A stretch of 64,000 nucleotides of DNA from Acidobacteriota bacterium (GTDB taxonomy: Bacteria > Acidobacteriota > Vicinamibacteria > Vicinamibacterales > 2-12-FULL-66-21): NCBI GenBank assembly GCA_003222675.1, contig QHWT01000056.1, positions 20,157-84,156 of the forward strand, given 5' to 3'. Of the stretch, positions 36,305 through 45,433 are shown one piece after another. A program made the translations under genes and the position numbers. Under the pieces are notes generated by a model. It had not been told where the DNA came from and made no database searches. It saw nothing but the letters and a program-made list of their open reading frames with translations. Within the stretch, counting starts at the first letter, position 1. The number at the start of each line of letters is the position of its first letter.

Positions 36305-38731
36305 TTAGAGGCCTTTTCCTCTCAACGCCACGAGCGGATCGATCTGCGTGGCGCGTCGCGCCGGGACGTACGCCGCCACGAGCGCGACCAACACGAGAAG
36401 CGCGGCCGCGGCGCCGAACGCCGCCGGATCGAGCGGTCCCACTTCAAAGAGAAACGACTGGAGCACGCGCGCCAACGCCAGCGCGACGACCAACCCGGCG
36501 GCGGCGCCCACGCCCACGGATCGCATCGCGCCGTCCAGCATCAGTCCCACGACGCTCGACGCGTCCGCGCCCAGCGCCATCCGGATCCCAATCTCCGACG
36601 TCCGCTGCGCGACAGCCTGCGATAGCACACTGTAGATCCCTGTCGCGGCCAGCAACAGCGCGAGCGCCGCAAAGGCGGCGACGAGCATCAGCAGGAACCG
36701 ACGGTCCGCCACCGAGTCGGCGATCATGCGATCGAGCGACGAGATGTCAACAGGGACGTCCGAATCGTACTGGCGCAGCGTGTCGCGGATCGCCGACGCC
36801 ACCTGCCGCTGCTGCGGCGCAGCGGCCGCGCGGGCGACGACGCCGATCGTCGATCGCGCCCGCCACGGCTGCTGGTACATGGACACGAAGACCTGCGGAA
36901 CCGGCGCACGCAGGAGCGACTGCTGGTGCACGTCGCCGACGACCCCGACGATCGTGAAGAGAGGATTCACCGTATCCATCCCGGCGTACTTGAACCGCAC
37001 TCCGATCGGATCGACACGCGGCAGGAAGCGCTTCACAAACGTCTCGCTGACGACGGCCGCCGGGGGCTGCCCTGCGGTATCGCCATCGGCAAGGAAACGG
37101 CCTTCGCGCAGCCGCATTCCGAGCGTCTCGAGATACCCCGGTGTCACGACCTTGTATCCAGCGGAGTACTTGAAGCCGTCGTAGATGCCGTCGGGCGTCG
37201 CTCCGACATCGGGATTGCCCTCGAAGGTCAGCGCGCCGTCGGCATCGAACCTTCCCAGCGGCAGCTCGTTCGCCGCGCCCGCGGCCTTGACGCCGGGAAT
37301 CGCGCGGATGCGCTCCAGCAGTCCCGCATAGAAATGCGCGGCGCGCGCCGGATCGGGATACTTCGTGCCGGGGACGGACATGTCCGCTGTCACCACGCCG
37401 GTCGCGTCGAAGCCCGGATCGACGGCCATGAGGTGCGCGAAGCTTCGCACCAGCAGCGCCGCGCCGACGAGGAGCACGAGCGCGAGCGCGACCTCGCCGA
37501 TCACGAGCAGCGTGCGCACCGTCGCGCGGGCAGGCGCCGCGGCGCGGCCGCCCTCGGCGAGCGCGTCGCGCAGGCTCGCACGCGACGCATGGAGCGATGG
37601 CACGAGCCCGAATACGAGCGGCGTCAGCAGCGCGAGCACCAGCGTGAACGCCATCACGCGCCCATCGACGCCGATGGTCTCGTGACGCGGGAGCGCCATC
37701 GCGTTGATGGACAGTAGCGCGCGCACCAGCCACGCCGCGATCAGCAGCCCGCCGATCCCGCCGAGAATGCCCAGAAGCGAGCTCTCCACCAGCAGCTGGC
37801 GCACCAGACGCGCGCGGCTCGCGCCCAGCGCCGCGCGCACGGCGATTTCCGTCCGCCGCTCCTCTCCCCTCGCCAGCAGGGTCGTGGCGACGTTGGCGCA
37901 GGCGATCAGCAGGACGAGTCCGACCGTCGCGAGAAGCAACAGCAGCGAATTCTTCGAGTTCGCCGTCACGACGTCCTGCAAACGCACCAGCGCGACGCCA
38001 ATCGCATTCTCTCCGTTGCCGTACTGCTGTTTGAGCTGCGCTGCAATGGTGTTCATCTCGGCCGCGGCGGACGCGAGAGGCACGCCGACTTTCAGTCGCG
38101 CGACGACGGACCAGTTGTGCGCGGTGCGGCCGCTCTCGTCGGGATCGACTTCCGCAGGGACCCAGACGTCAACGTTGCCCGGGAAAACGGACGCCTCCGG
38201 CATGACGCCGACGACCCGCGCCTCGCGATCGCCGACGCGCAGCGTGAGAAGCGACAGATCGGCGTTCGATGACAGCGTGCGCTCCCAGAACCGGTGACTC
38301 ACGATGACTGCCGGAGTCCCATGAAGCCGCAGCTCCTCAGGGACGAAGGTGCGGCCGATCGCGGGCGACATGCCGAACACGCGGAAGAAGCCGTCGCTGA
38401 CACTGCACACCTCGGCGAAGCGCGGCTCGCTGCCGCCGAGCACCGTGTTGGTGTCGCACGCGTACGCCGCCATCGTGTCGAAGCTGGTCGAGCGCTGCCG
38501 CCAGTCCGCGAAATTCGGGTGCGAGACCCGCGCGACGCCTTTCGTCCCCTGCTCGGACAGCTGGACGATGCGATCCGATTCACTGTACGGCAGCGGCCGA
38601 AGCAGCACGCCGTTGACGACACTGAAGATCGCGGTATTGGCGCCGATACCGACCGCGAGTGTGATGATAGCCACCAGCGTAAACACCGGACGCTTGACGA
38701 GCATCCGCAACGCGAGACGGACATCAGCCAT
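36305..38731 (-). CDS. ADOP family duplicated permease (no prefix domain)
   Basis: 808 residues, full length. TM1 AVGIGANTAIFSVVNGVLLR; core 1 ACANVATTLLARGEERRTEI, with Thr-Thr in place of the usual Asn-Leu; linker segment VALALVLLVGAALLVRSFA; core 2 SVLSQAVAQRTSEIGIRMAL; tail PARRATQIDPLVALRGKGL, three residues longer than usual. It stands alone, without PadR or prefix domain. Confidence 0.94.
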   Translation of the reverse strand: MADVRLALRMLVKRPVFTLVAIITLAVGIGANTAIFSVVNGVLLRPLPYSESDRIVQLSEQGTKGVARVSHPNFADWRQRSTSFDTMAAYACDTNTVLGGSEPRFAEVCSVSDGFFRVFGMSPAIGRTFVPEELRLHGTPAVIVSHRFWERTLSSNADLSLLTLRVGDREARVVGVMPEASVFPGNVDVWVPAEVDPDESGRTAHNWSVVARLKVGVPLASAAAEMNTIAAQLKQQYGNGENAIGVALVRLQDVVTANSKNSLLLLLATVGLVLLIACANVATTLLARGEERRTEIAVRAALGASRARLVRQLLVESSLLGILGGIGGLLIAAWLVRALLSINAMALPRHETIGVDGRVMAFTLVLALLTPLVFGLVPSLHASRASLRDALAEGGRAAAPARATVRTLLVIGEVALALVLLVGAALLVRSFAHLMAVDPGFDATGVVTADMSVPGTKYPDPARAAHFYAGLLERIRAIPGVKAAGAANELPLGRFDADGALTFEGNPDVGATPDGIYDGFKYSAGYKVVTPGYLETLGMRLREGRFLADGDTAGQPPAAVVSETFVKRFLPRVDPIGVRFKYAGMDTVNPLFTIVGVVGDVHQQSLLRAPVPQVFVSMYQQPWRARSTIGVVARAAAAPQQRQVASAIRDTLRQYDSDVPVDISSLDRMIADSVADRRFLLMLVAAFAALALLLAATGIYSVLSQAVAQRTSEIGIRMALGADASSVVGLMLDGAMRSVGVGAAAGLVVALALARVLQSFLFEVGPLDPAAFGAAAALLVLVALVAAYVPARRATQIDPLVALRGKGL

Positions 38732-39201
38732 GCCGTGTACTCCTCATCGCCGGGAATGAACAAAGGCCGTGCCACGCGGCTCTCTTGAAAAGTCATGTTT
38801 TTCCGGCGCGCGCCCCCGGCTGACTGCAACAGTGGGACGAACTGTCGCGCGTGCGCGACACGTCTGGCGGGTCGTCCGCTCGCCGGTGCTCGGTACTATG
38901 ACGGGCCGTTTTCTCCAGCTTCGCTGAAGGAACGAATCAGTCACCGGCCACGCGGTCGGCTGGTGGAGCGTGCCGCTGCCCACGGCAGAACCAGAATCGT
39001 ACTGCGATGCTCCGGTAGGCATGCAGCACGAATCGTCATGGCGGATGTCGAATCGTGCGCGACGTGAGCATGTTTCAATGAGCTCGAAGCGCGCGTACGC
39101 ATCGTAACGGACGCGCCAAGAGGTTCCGGCTTAAAATCGGGGACAGCACGAGCCGGACGCGAATCGATTGCACTGGCGCAGTACAGCCACCCAGGAACCC
39201 T
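38732..39201. other. Intergenic region, no gene seen
   Basis: About 470 bases between the divergent permease and deacetylase genes. No coding frame is supported on either strand. It should contain the promoters of both genes, but I could not pick convincing boxes. Confidence 0.45.
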
Positions 39202-40038
39202 ATGCACATCAAATCTGCGTTGTGCGCCGCGGTGATTGTATGTCTCTCGATCATTTCTCCTGTGGACGGCCGCGAAGCGATCCCGAACAAGGTGGTGGTG
39301 CTGACCTTCGATGACTCGAAAGCGAGTCATTACACCGTCGTCCGCCCTCTGCTGAAGAAGTACGGATTCGGCGCCACGTTTTTCATTACCGAAGGATTCA
39401 CGTTCCAGACGAACAAGGAGGACTACCTCACGTGGGAGCAGATCGCAGAGCTGCACCGGGACGGCTTCGAGATCGGCAATCACACTCGCGATCACATGGC
39501 CCTGGAGAAGGGCAATCTCCCGAGATTGAGGGAGCAAGTGGAGGCCATCAACGCGCAATGCGCCGCGCACGGCATTCCGGTGCCGGTGTCCTTTGCGTAT
39601 CCCGGCAACACCATCGATCCTGACGCCATCCAGATGCTGGCGCAGCTCGGCTTCCGGTTCGCCCGCCGCGGCGGCGCGCCCGAGTACCCATACGAGGAGG
39701 GAAACGGCTTCGCGTATGAGCCCGGTCGCGATCATCCACTGCTCCTTCCCTCGGCGGGGGATGCCCGTCCTTTCTGGACGCTCGAGAACCTGAAGCGCGC
39801 GACCAGTCAGGCGACAAACAGGAAGATCGCGATCCTCCAGTTTCATGGAACGCCCGACGCCGAGCACCCATGGGTGAACACGCCGCGAGAACGATTCGAG
39901 GAGTACATGAAGTATCTCCACGACGAGAACTTCAAGGTCATCGCCCTGCGCGATTTGGCCAGGTATGTGGATTGGAGACAAAGGCCGGATGACCCGTGGA
40001 GAATCATCGAGCAGCGTAAGAATCAATTGAGGAAGTGA
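39202..40038 (+). CDS. Exported polysaccharide deacetylase (CE4/NodB family)
   Basis: 278 residues with a signal peptide (about 1-23). NodB motifs: VVVLTFDDSKASHYTVVRPL with the catalytic/metal Asp pair D37-D38, EIGNHTRDH with metal His94 and His98, VSFAYPGNTIDPDA, the RxG-type segment RFARRGGAPEY, and ILQFHGTPD with the C-terminal His of motif 5. Such enzymes remove acetyl groups from GlcNAc-containing polymers with a divalent metal. Substrate could be a capsule, peptidoglycan or chitin-like glycan. It is a single gene; the next gene downstream is an unrelated exported protein with its own strong ribosome binding site. Confidence 0.93.
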   Translation: MHIKSALCAAVIVCLSIISPVDGREAIPNKVVVLTFDDSKASHYTVVRPLLKKYGFGATFFITEGFTFQTNKEDYLTWEQIAELHRDGFEIGNHTRDHMALEKGNLPRLREQVEAINAQCAAHGIPVPVSFAYPGNTIDPDAIQMLAQLGFRFARRGGAPEYPYEEGNGFAYEPGRDHPLLLPSAGDARPFWTLENLKRATSQATNRKIAILQFHGTPDAEHPWVNTPRERFEEYMKYLHDENFKVIALRDLARYVDWRQRPDDPWRIIEQRKNQLRK

Positions 40039-40189
40039 TTACCGCGACCTGTTGGGCGAAGCGGATCCTGGCAATCCGCGGCTCCCTCCGCCCAGCATGT
40101 GAGCGGCGAGACCGTAACACGTATTCGTTGACAAACAAAAGGGCTGGAAGTATCAACCGCTGACACTCAACATGCACAGGAGGTGCGGT

Positions 40190-40675
40190 ATGCCGGATCG
40201 GATGCCCAAAGTCGTTCTCGCGCTGCTCGCGGGTTTGATAGCACTCGCGCTCGGCTCGGGCGCACAGGCGCAGGCACCCAAAGGTTTGGCGGGCACGTGG
40301 AAACTAAATGCCGCCAAGTCCAAGTTCAGCCCGGGGCCGGCGCCGAAGAGTATGACGGTCACGTATACGCCGGCCGGCGACAGTATCAAGATCGTAGTTG
40401 ACGTGACGCCACCCGAAGGCCCGGCGCAGCACTGGGAAATGACCGGGAACTACGATGGCAAGGAGTACCCGGTGACCGGTAATCCGAATGCCGACATGGC
40501 ATCGTTCAAACTCGTGAACGATCGAACCGGTGTGAGCACGTTCAAGAAGGACGGCAAGGTCACGGCCACAAATAGGCGCGTCCTCTCGGCGGACGGGAAG
40601 ACGCTCACGATCACCAGCAAGGGCAGGACCGCTGACGGAAAGGCTCGCAACGACCTGCAGGTGTTCGAGAAGTAA
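40190..40675 (+). CDS. Exported protein of unknown function, lipocalin-like pattern
   Basis: 161 residues from ATG 40190, chosen because a perfect AGGAGG lies 6 bases upstream (40178-40183). Signal peptide LALLAGLIALALGSGAQA. The mature part starts GLAGTWKLNAAKSKFSPGPA and continues MTVTYTPAGDSIKIVVDVT, then GKEYPVTGNPNADMASFKLV, then RRVLSADGKTLTITSKGRT. This small beta-barrel-like pattern is common in acidobacteria, and its function is not known. A strong hairpin terminator follows 9 bases after the stop. Confidence 0.85.
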   Translation: MPDRMPKVVLALLAGLIALALGSGAQAQAPKGLAGTWKLNAAKSKFSPGPAPKSMTVTYTPAGDSIKIVVDVTPPEGPAQHWEMTGNYDGKEYPVTGNPNADMASFKLVNDRTGVSTFKKDGKVTATNRRVLSADGKTLTITSKGRTADGKARNDLQVFEK

Positions 40676-40684
40676 ACGACTCGC

Positions 40685-40712
40685 GCGAGTGGCGCCTGAA
40701 GGTGCCACTCGC
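40685..40712 (+). terminator. Hairpin terminator
   Basis: A 12-bp stem, GCGAGTGGCGCC (40685-40696) with GGTGCCACTCGC (40701-40712), one G-T pair, and a TGAA tetraloop, 9 bases after the stop codon. No T-tract follows, which is common in high-GC genomes. Confidence 0.7.
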
Positions 40713-41066
40713 AGATCGTGGATCTCGCCATAGGAAACTCTGAGTCTCCGTGCTCCTTCGTTATGCCAGCGACGAGGCGTTTCCGAGGGCGTTGTTTCGG
40801 CCTGGGTACCATGAGCCTCTCACACCGCCGCCTCCCAGTCGGTCGCTGGGTCGCTCGTACGCCGCCAGTAGAGCTCTCCCATCAAGCGCCGGCCGTGCAG
40901 TTCGATCACGCAGCGTAGAGTTCCGCGATTTCGGGACAGGGATGTCTACTGAGGCAACCCTCCGCGGTGCAGTTGGACGCGGAGCGCGACGGAGCCGATC
41001 GGCTGACCACCGACATCCGCTGCATACGAGAGTTCGGTCGATGCGTGGCTTTCCTCTTCGCGCCCT
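40713..41066. other. Intergenic region, no intact gene
   Basis: About 350 bases between two convergent genes. A minus-strand stretch near 40840-40920 reads ELHGRRLMGELYWRRTSD and could be a short relic of a gene I cannot name. Confidence 0.35.
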
Positions 41067-42416
41067 TCAACTCTTCACGGTCTCCGTCGCGGGATCGAAC
41101 GACACGGTCCTCCTTTGGAAGTACGACTCATTCGCCATGTGGCAGGCGAGCGCCGCGTGGTGGCCGAAGACCACGTCCTGTACCACGGGTTGGCGGGTCT
41201 TCACTGCCTGGAAAAACTTCCAGAGGTGAGGCCTGGTGTCGTCGTACGAGTCCCCCTGGTAGCTCACGGCGTCGTGGAGCGGTTCTTCGCCGGGCCGGGG
41301 ATCGTTCTCGGCGTGCCACTTCTCGACATACTCGTTCCGCATGGCCTGCGGGAAGCTGGACGCGTAATAACTGGGGGCGGTATCGACGCCCGCTTGCCCC
41401 ATAAACGACAGGCTCGTCTCCGCGAGCTCCAGAACGCCTTTCGAACCAAGGAAGCGGAGCACCTCCGGCGTCTCCGAAGCCAGGTTCAGGCGTATATAAA
41501 CGGGCACGTCGCCGTACTCGAAGAGCGACAGGTGCACGTCGGGCATGTTGCGCCCATCATTGAATCGGCGGATGCCTCCCATCGCCATCACGCGCGTGGG
41601 CGCCTCGTTGATTCCCCACGTGAACAGCATTCCGCTGATCAGGTGCACCATGAGGTCGCCGGCCACTCCCGTGCCGTACTCCCTCCAGCAACGCCAGCGC
41701 GCGAAGATCTTCGGGTCAAAGGGGCGCTTCGGCACGTCCCCCTGCCAGGTATCCCAGTCCAGCGTCGCGGGGGAGAGATCGGGCGGAGGTGGATACACCC
41801 ACGCGCCGGTGGGATTGTTGCGACCGAGCGAGCCCTCCACGAGTTGAAGATCGCCGAGGACGCCTTTGCCAACAAGTTCCCGAGCCTTCGCGCAGAGGAC
41901 GGAGCTTGTACGCTGCGAGCCGATCTGGACAATGCGCCCGCTCTTCTTTGCCGCAGCGACCATCGCGCGGCCGTCGGCAACGCTGTGCGACATCGGCTTC
42001 TCGCAGTAGATGTCCTTCCCCGCGCTCACCGCGTCCACGACGATTTTGCGATGCCAGTGATCGGGCACGGCGGCAACGATACAGTCGATGTCCTTATCCG
42101 CGAGCAGCTCCTGATAACGCCGCGTCGTCCGCAGGTTGGCGCCGGCGATTTCACGCGCGCGGGCGTGCCGCCCGTCATAGAGATCGCAGGCGGCTGCGCA
42201 TTCGACGCCGGGAAGCGCAATCGCCCTTGCGAGCAGGCCCGACCCCTGCATCCCGACGCCGACCATCCCGAAGCGCACGCGGTCGCTGGCGGACACCTGA
42301 CGCGAGGGCGTGCGCAGCGGCTCCGCCTCGAGCGGGATTGCCTTCACGGCGAGGGCTGCGCCGATGGCGCCGGCGCTCTCCTGAAGGAACTGACGACGGG
42401 ACGAACGGATCTTCAT
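41067..42416 (-). CDS. Tat-exported Gfo/Idh/MocA family oxidoreductase
   Basis: 449 residues from ATG 42416, chosen for AAGGAGG 4 bases upstream. A twin-arginine leader (SSRRQFLQESAGAIGAALAV) shows folded export with cofactor. The NAD(P)-binding Rossmann motif VRFGMVGVGMQGSGLLARAI, the conserved EKP (DIYCEKPMSHSVADGRAM) and the C-terminal dimerisation sheet region (GDLMVHLISGMLFTWG) follow. Exported members of this family oxidise or reduce sugars, including C3 oxidation of glycosides, so this could supply 3-keto sugars to DUF1080 hydrolases such as the one at 35.4 kb. That link is inference. Confidence 0.93.
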   Translation of the reverse strand: MKIRSSRRQFLQESAGAIGAALAVKAIPLEAEPLRTPSRQVSASDRVRFGMVGVGMQGSGLLARAIALPGVECAAACDLYDGRHARAREIAGANLRTTRRYQELLADKDIDCIVAAVPDHWHRKIVVDAVSAGKDIYCEKPMSHSVADGRAMVAAAKKSGRIVQIGSQRTSSVLCAKARELVGKGVLGDLQLVEGSLGRNNPTGAWVYPPPPDLSPATLDWDTWQGDVPKRPFDPKIFARWRCWREYGTGVAGDLMVHLISGMLFTWGINEAPTRVMAMGGIRRFNDGRNMPDVHLSLFEYGDVPVYIRLNLASETPEVLRFLGSKGVLELAETSLSFMGQAGVDTAPSYYASSFPQAMRNEYVEKWHAENDPRPGEEPLHDAVSYQGDSYDDTRPHLWKFFQAVKTRQPVVQDVVFGHHAALACHMANESYFQRRTVSFDPATETVKS

Positions 42417-42783
42417 CGACCCTCCTTCACGGTAAGCGATTCCGTTTTTGCACTCCTCGACGCGCGCTGCAATCGACCGCGTGGCGACAGCGCGACGACG
42501 CAGCCACGTCACGAAGAATCATGCGATCAATGCGCTGAAAACAGTTGTTCAGGCACACCGCCGCAATCACCGCGTACCCGAACGCGCCGATCGCAACGGA
42601 GACAAGAGCGGCGGCTCGCACACTCTGTTGTCGACATGCGCCAGACGAACCGGCTGTCGCGGTGACGCGCCGATTATAGTCGCGGGAGCGCTACGCCGAG
42701 TCTCGAGAGCGCAAAGCATTCGCAGCCGGTCGGGCTCCGAGCGGAAAGATCCACCACGTTGAGGATCGTCAGAGTGGATGCAG
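42417..42783. other. Intergenic region, no gene seen
   Basis: About 370 bases between two leftward genes. No coding frame supported; it should hold the promoter of the Tat-exported oxidoreductase. Confidence 0.45.
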
Positions 42784-43845
42784 TCATCTGTTACCGCGCG
42801 CCTGCTGGGCGTTCGCAAACTTCTCGAGCAGCGCGTCGGTCTCTGCGAATGAGATGCAGGCATCCGTAATGCTCTGGCCGTAGACGGCGGGGTGGCCTGG
42901 CACGTAGTCCTGCCGGCCACCCACCAGATGACTCTCCAGCATTGCTCCAAAAATCTGCCACGATCCTGAAGCCACCTGTTGGCAGATCGATGCCGCAACG
43001 TCTGCCTGGCGGGCGGGATCCTTGAGACTGTTGCCATGCGAGCAGTCGATCATCACGCTTTCCCCCAAGCCTTTGGCTGCAAGCAGTCCACAGATCTGCT
43101 GGACGTGCACGGCGTCGTAGTTCGGACCGGTTTGCGTCCCGCCGCGCAGAATGACATGGCAATTGTCGTTGCCGGTCGTATGGAAAATGGCGCCGACGCC
43201 CTGTTTGGTGACCGAGGGGAACCAGTGGGGGAAACGCGCCGTCAGGACAGCATCGACGGCGGTCCGGACGTTCCCGTCCGTACTGTTCTTGAACCCGACC
43301 GGCATCGAGAGGCCCGACGCGAGCTCGCGATGGACCTGGCTCTCCGTCGTCCTCGCGCCGATTGCCACCCATGAGGTAAGGTCCGCGATGTGCTGAGGAA
43401 TCTGCATGTCGAGGAATTCCGACGCCGTTGGCAGACCGAGGTCGTTGACGTCGAGGAGGAGCTTGCGGGCCATCCTCAGGCCTTTGTTAATGTGATAGGT
43501 CTCGTCGAGATCGGGATCGTTGATCAGTCCCTTCCAGCCGACCGAGGTCCGAGGCTTCTCGAAGTAGCTGCGCATGATCACGATGAGGTGGTCCGCGTAG
43601 CGTGCAGCCACCGGCTGCATGCGTTCCGCGTACTCGAGCGCAGCGGTCGTATCGTGGATCGAACAAGGGCCGACGATGATCACAAGCCGGGAATCGCGGC
43701 CTTGGAGCGCGGCGCCGACGGCCAGCCGCGTGTTGGCGATGACGTTCGACGCGCGCTCGGTGAGCGGGATCTCTTCGAGCAGAATCGCGGGCGGTATCAG
43801 GGGACGAACCTGGGTGATGCGCAGATCGTCTGTCTGTCGAAACAT
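42784..43845 (-). CDS. aroG: 3-deoxy-7-phosphoheptulonate synthase (DAHP synthase, class I AroG type)
   Basis: 353 residues, the normal length. Catalyses condensation of phosphoenolpyruvate and erythrose 4-phosphate, the first step of the shikimate pathway to aromatic amino acids. Motifs: VGPCSIHD (58-65) with metal-binding Cys61, EKPRTSVGWKGL (96-107), GARTTESQVHRELASG, GFKNSTDGN, and MIDCSHGNSLKD with the metal His. The N-terminal extension (about 1-45) of the E. coli AroF/G/H type carries the allosteric site, so feedback control by an aromatic amino acid is likely, but which one cannot be read here. Single gene. Confidence 0.96.
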   Translation of the reverse strand: MFRQTDDLRITQVRPLIPPAILLEEIPLTERASNVIANTRLAVGAALQGRDSRLVIIVGPCSIHDTTAALEYAERMQPVAARYADHLIVIMRSYFEKPRTSVGWKGLINDPDLDETYHINKGLRMARKLLLDVNDLGLPTASEFLDMQIPQHIADLTSWVAIGARTTESQVHRELASGLSMPVGFKNSTDGNVRTAVDAVLTARFPHWFPSVTKQGVGAIFHTTGNDNCHVILRGGTQTGPNYDAVHVQQICGLLAAKGLGESVMIDCSHGNSLKDPARQADVAASICQQVASGSWQIFGAMLESHLVGGRQDYVPGHPAVYGQSITDACISFAETDALLEKFANAQQARGNR

Positions 43846-43935
43846 GCTGAGAAGATTACTGCACTCTCCTCGCCTCTTTGACTTCGCGTCGAGCTTGGGC
43901 GCAGAAGAGCTCGCTCAGGGTCGCGACGTTGTAGG

Positions 43936-44016
43936 GTGAAGACCCTCATGATCACCGACCCTGATGGGAACCACATCGCGTTCGCAGAGGCGATTGACCC
44001 GAGCATGGCTCGGTGA
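43936..44016 (+). pseudogene. VOC/glyoxalase-family C-terminal stub
   Basis: A 26-codon frame reads MITDPDGNHIAFAEAIDPS before a TGA. The segment DPDGNxIxFAE is the C-terminal signature of glyoxalase/bleomycin-resistance (VOC) proteins, where the Glu is a metal ligand. Nothing VOC-like precedes it, so only the gene's end remains. Confidence 0.6.
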
Positions 44017-44266
44017 CGGCGAACTATTCAGCGCAGAACGCAACCACTGGCGACCCACGTTTCCCCGCTGAAACCGTTGGCGGAGAGAGACGTGCGTCGT
44101 ACGTGTGACACTCCCGTCGAAGCGTCAGAAGCGGTGATCGCCGGTACATAAACTCGTGACCGAGGCCCGAGAGCGCTGCGATTAGGCGGCGGTCGATGGG
44201 CAAGTCCATCGAATCGCGATGTGCCGTGTTCGTTGCGGCAAGAGAAATCCTGTCGAACCACGGCGT

Positions 44267-45331
44267 ATGAAGCCGATGAGATCACTCGCGCGGTCGGAAC
44301 GTGCACGTCGTCGACGCGCGCGCGACTGCACGAGCGCCTGGCTTGCCTTCGTTCTGTGCTGGGTCATCCTTTCAAGTAGTGCCTGCCGGCGGTCCACACT
44401 TCAGGTCGCCACGAGTGACCGGGAGTTCTGGCGCTTGAGCGAGGCGCTCTCGGAGCCCGCCGGGACGTTCAACGTCTCGGACAACTTCGTGTCCAACGAG
44501 CCCCACTTTGCCGAGAACGTCAGGTGGCTTCGTCCGACGGGCGGTGTCTACGTCGGCGTCGGTCCCGAGCAGAACTACAGCTACATCGCACGACTGCGTC
44601 CGGCAATGGCCTTCATCATCGATATACGGCGTGAGAACCGCAATCTGCACCTCTTGTACAAGGCGCTGTTCGAGTTGTCGAGCGATCGGGCGGACTTCGT
44701 CTCGCGTCTGTTCTCGCGTCTCCGTCCGGCTCGTCTGGCGCCGACCGCGAGCGTCGAGGAAATCTTCAGACGCTACGATGGCGTTGCTTCTTCCGCCGAG
44801 GAATACAGCAGAAACGCGGCGCTCGTGCACGAGCGGCTTCTCACTGCGCGCGGTTTCCCGTTGTCACAGAGCGATCTCGATTCGATCGACCGCGCCTTCA
44901 AGGCTTTCTACGCTGACGGTCCGGAAATTCAGTTTTGGGGTTCGCGCACCGTGCACGGCGTCCGGCCGTCGTACCGGCAGCTGATGACAGCGCAGGATCT
45001 TATCGGCGAGAGCCGCAGCTTCCTCGCGACGGAGGACGGATTCAGCTTCGTCAAGGATCTCCATTGGAGGAACATGATCGTTCCGGTGATCGGCGACTTT
45101 GGCGGCCCCGACGCGATACGTCGAGTGGGCGATTACGTTCGTCAGCATAGAGATGTCATCCACGCGTTCTACGGTTCGAACGTTGGTGTGTATCTCAGCA
45201 CCCGGCAAACGCGTGCGTTCTGCAAGAGCCTCGAAGCGTTGCCGGCCGCGCCAGGTGCCTGGTTCATCGAAAGCGACAGCCTGCGATCGCTGACCTCGAA
45301 GCTGAGGTCCTGCCCGCCGGACGCAAAGTGA
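44267..45331 (+). CDS. Lipoprotein of unknown function (LIC_10091-like)
   Basis: 354 residues from ATG 44267. A basic stretch and hydrophobic segment (AWLAFVLCWVILSSSAC) give a lipoprotein signal with lipobox SSSAC. The mature protein has WRLSEALSEPAGTFNVSDNF, then GVYVGVGPEQNYSYIARLRP, then MAFIIDIRRENRNLHLLYKA, then IVPVIGDFGGPDAIRRVGDY and IHAFYGSNVGVYL. The pattern (an acidic-basic Rossmann-like core with DIRRxN) matches the family I know as LIC_10091, of unknown function. An earlier start at 44219 adds only a basic extension. Confidence 0.85.
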   Translation: MKPMRSLARSERARRRRARDCTSAWLAFVLCWVILSSSACRRSTLQVATSDREFWRLSEALSEPAGTFNVSDNFVSNEPHFAENVRWLRPTGGVYVGVGPEQNYSYIARLRPAMAFIIDIRRENRNLHLLYKALFELSSDRADFVSRLFSRLRPARLAPTASVEEIFRRYDGVASSAEEYSRNAALVHERLLTARGFPLSQSDLDSIDRAFKAFYADGPEIQFWGSRTVHGVRPSYRQLMTAQDLIGESRSFLATEDGFSFVKDLHWRNMIVPVIGDFGGPDAIRRVGDYVRQHRDVIHAFYGSNVGVYLSTRQTRAFCKSLEALPAAPGAWFIESDSLRSLTSKLRSCPPDAK

Positions 45332-45433
45332 CACAGCCCACAGGTCGATTCGAAGACACTGACATGTCGACCGCATACGCGAGATGTGACGAGGATCTCC
45401 CGATTGTGCTCCTCGGGCGTATTATTCCCGCTC

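Noticed and set aside
38941..40026. A 361-codon open frame on the minus strand
   Set aside because: It is antisense to the polysaccharide deacetylase, which has all NodB motifs; no motif on the minus strand.
41115..42665. A 516-codon open frame on the plus strand
   Set aside because: It is antisense to the Tat-exported oxidoreductase, which has a signal, motifs and RBS. The antisense translation is arginine/histidine-rich with no motif, as expected in GC-rich DNA.
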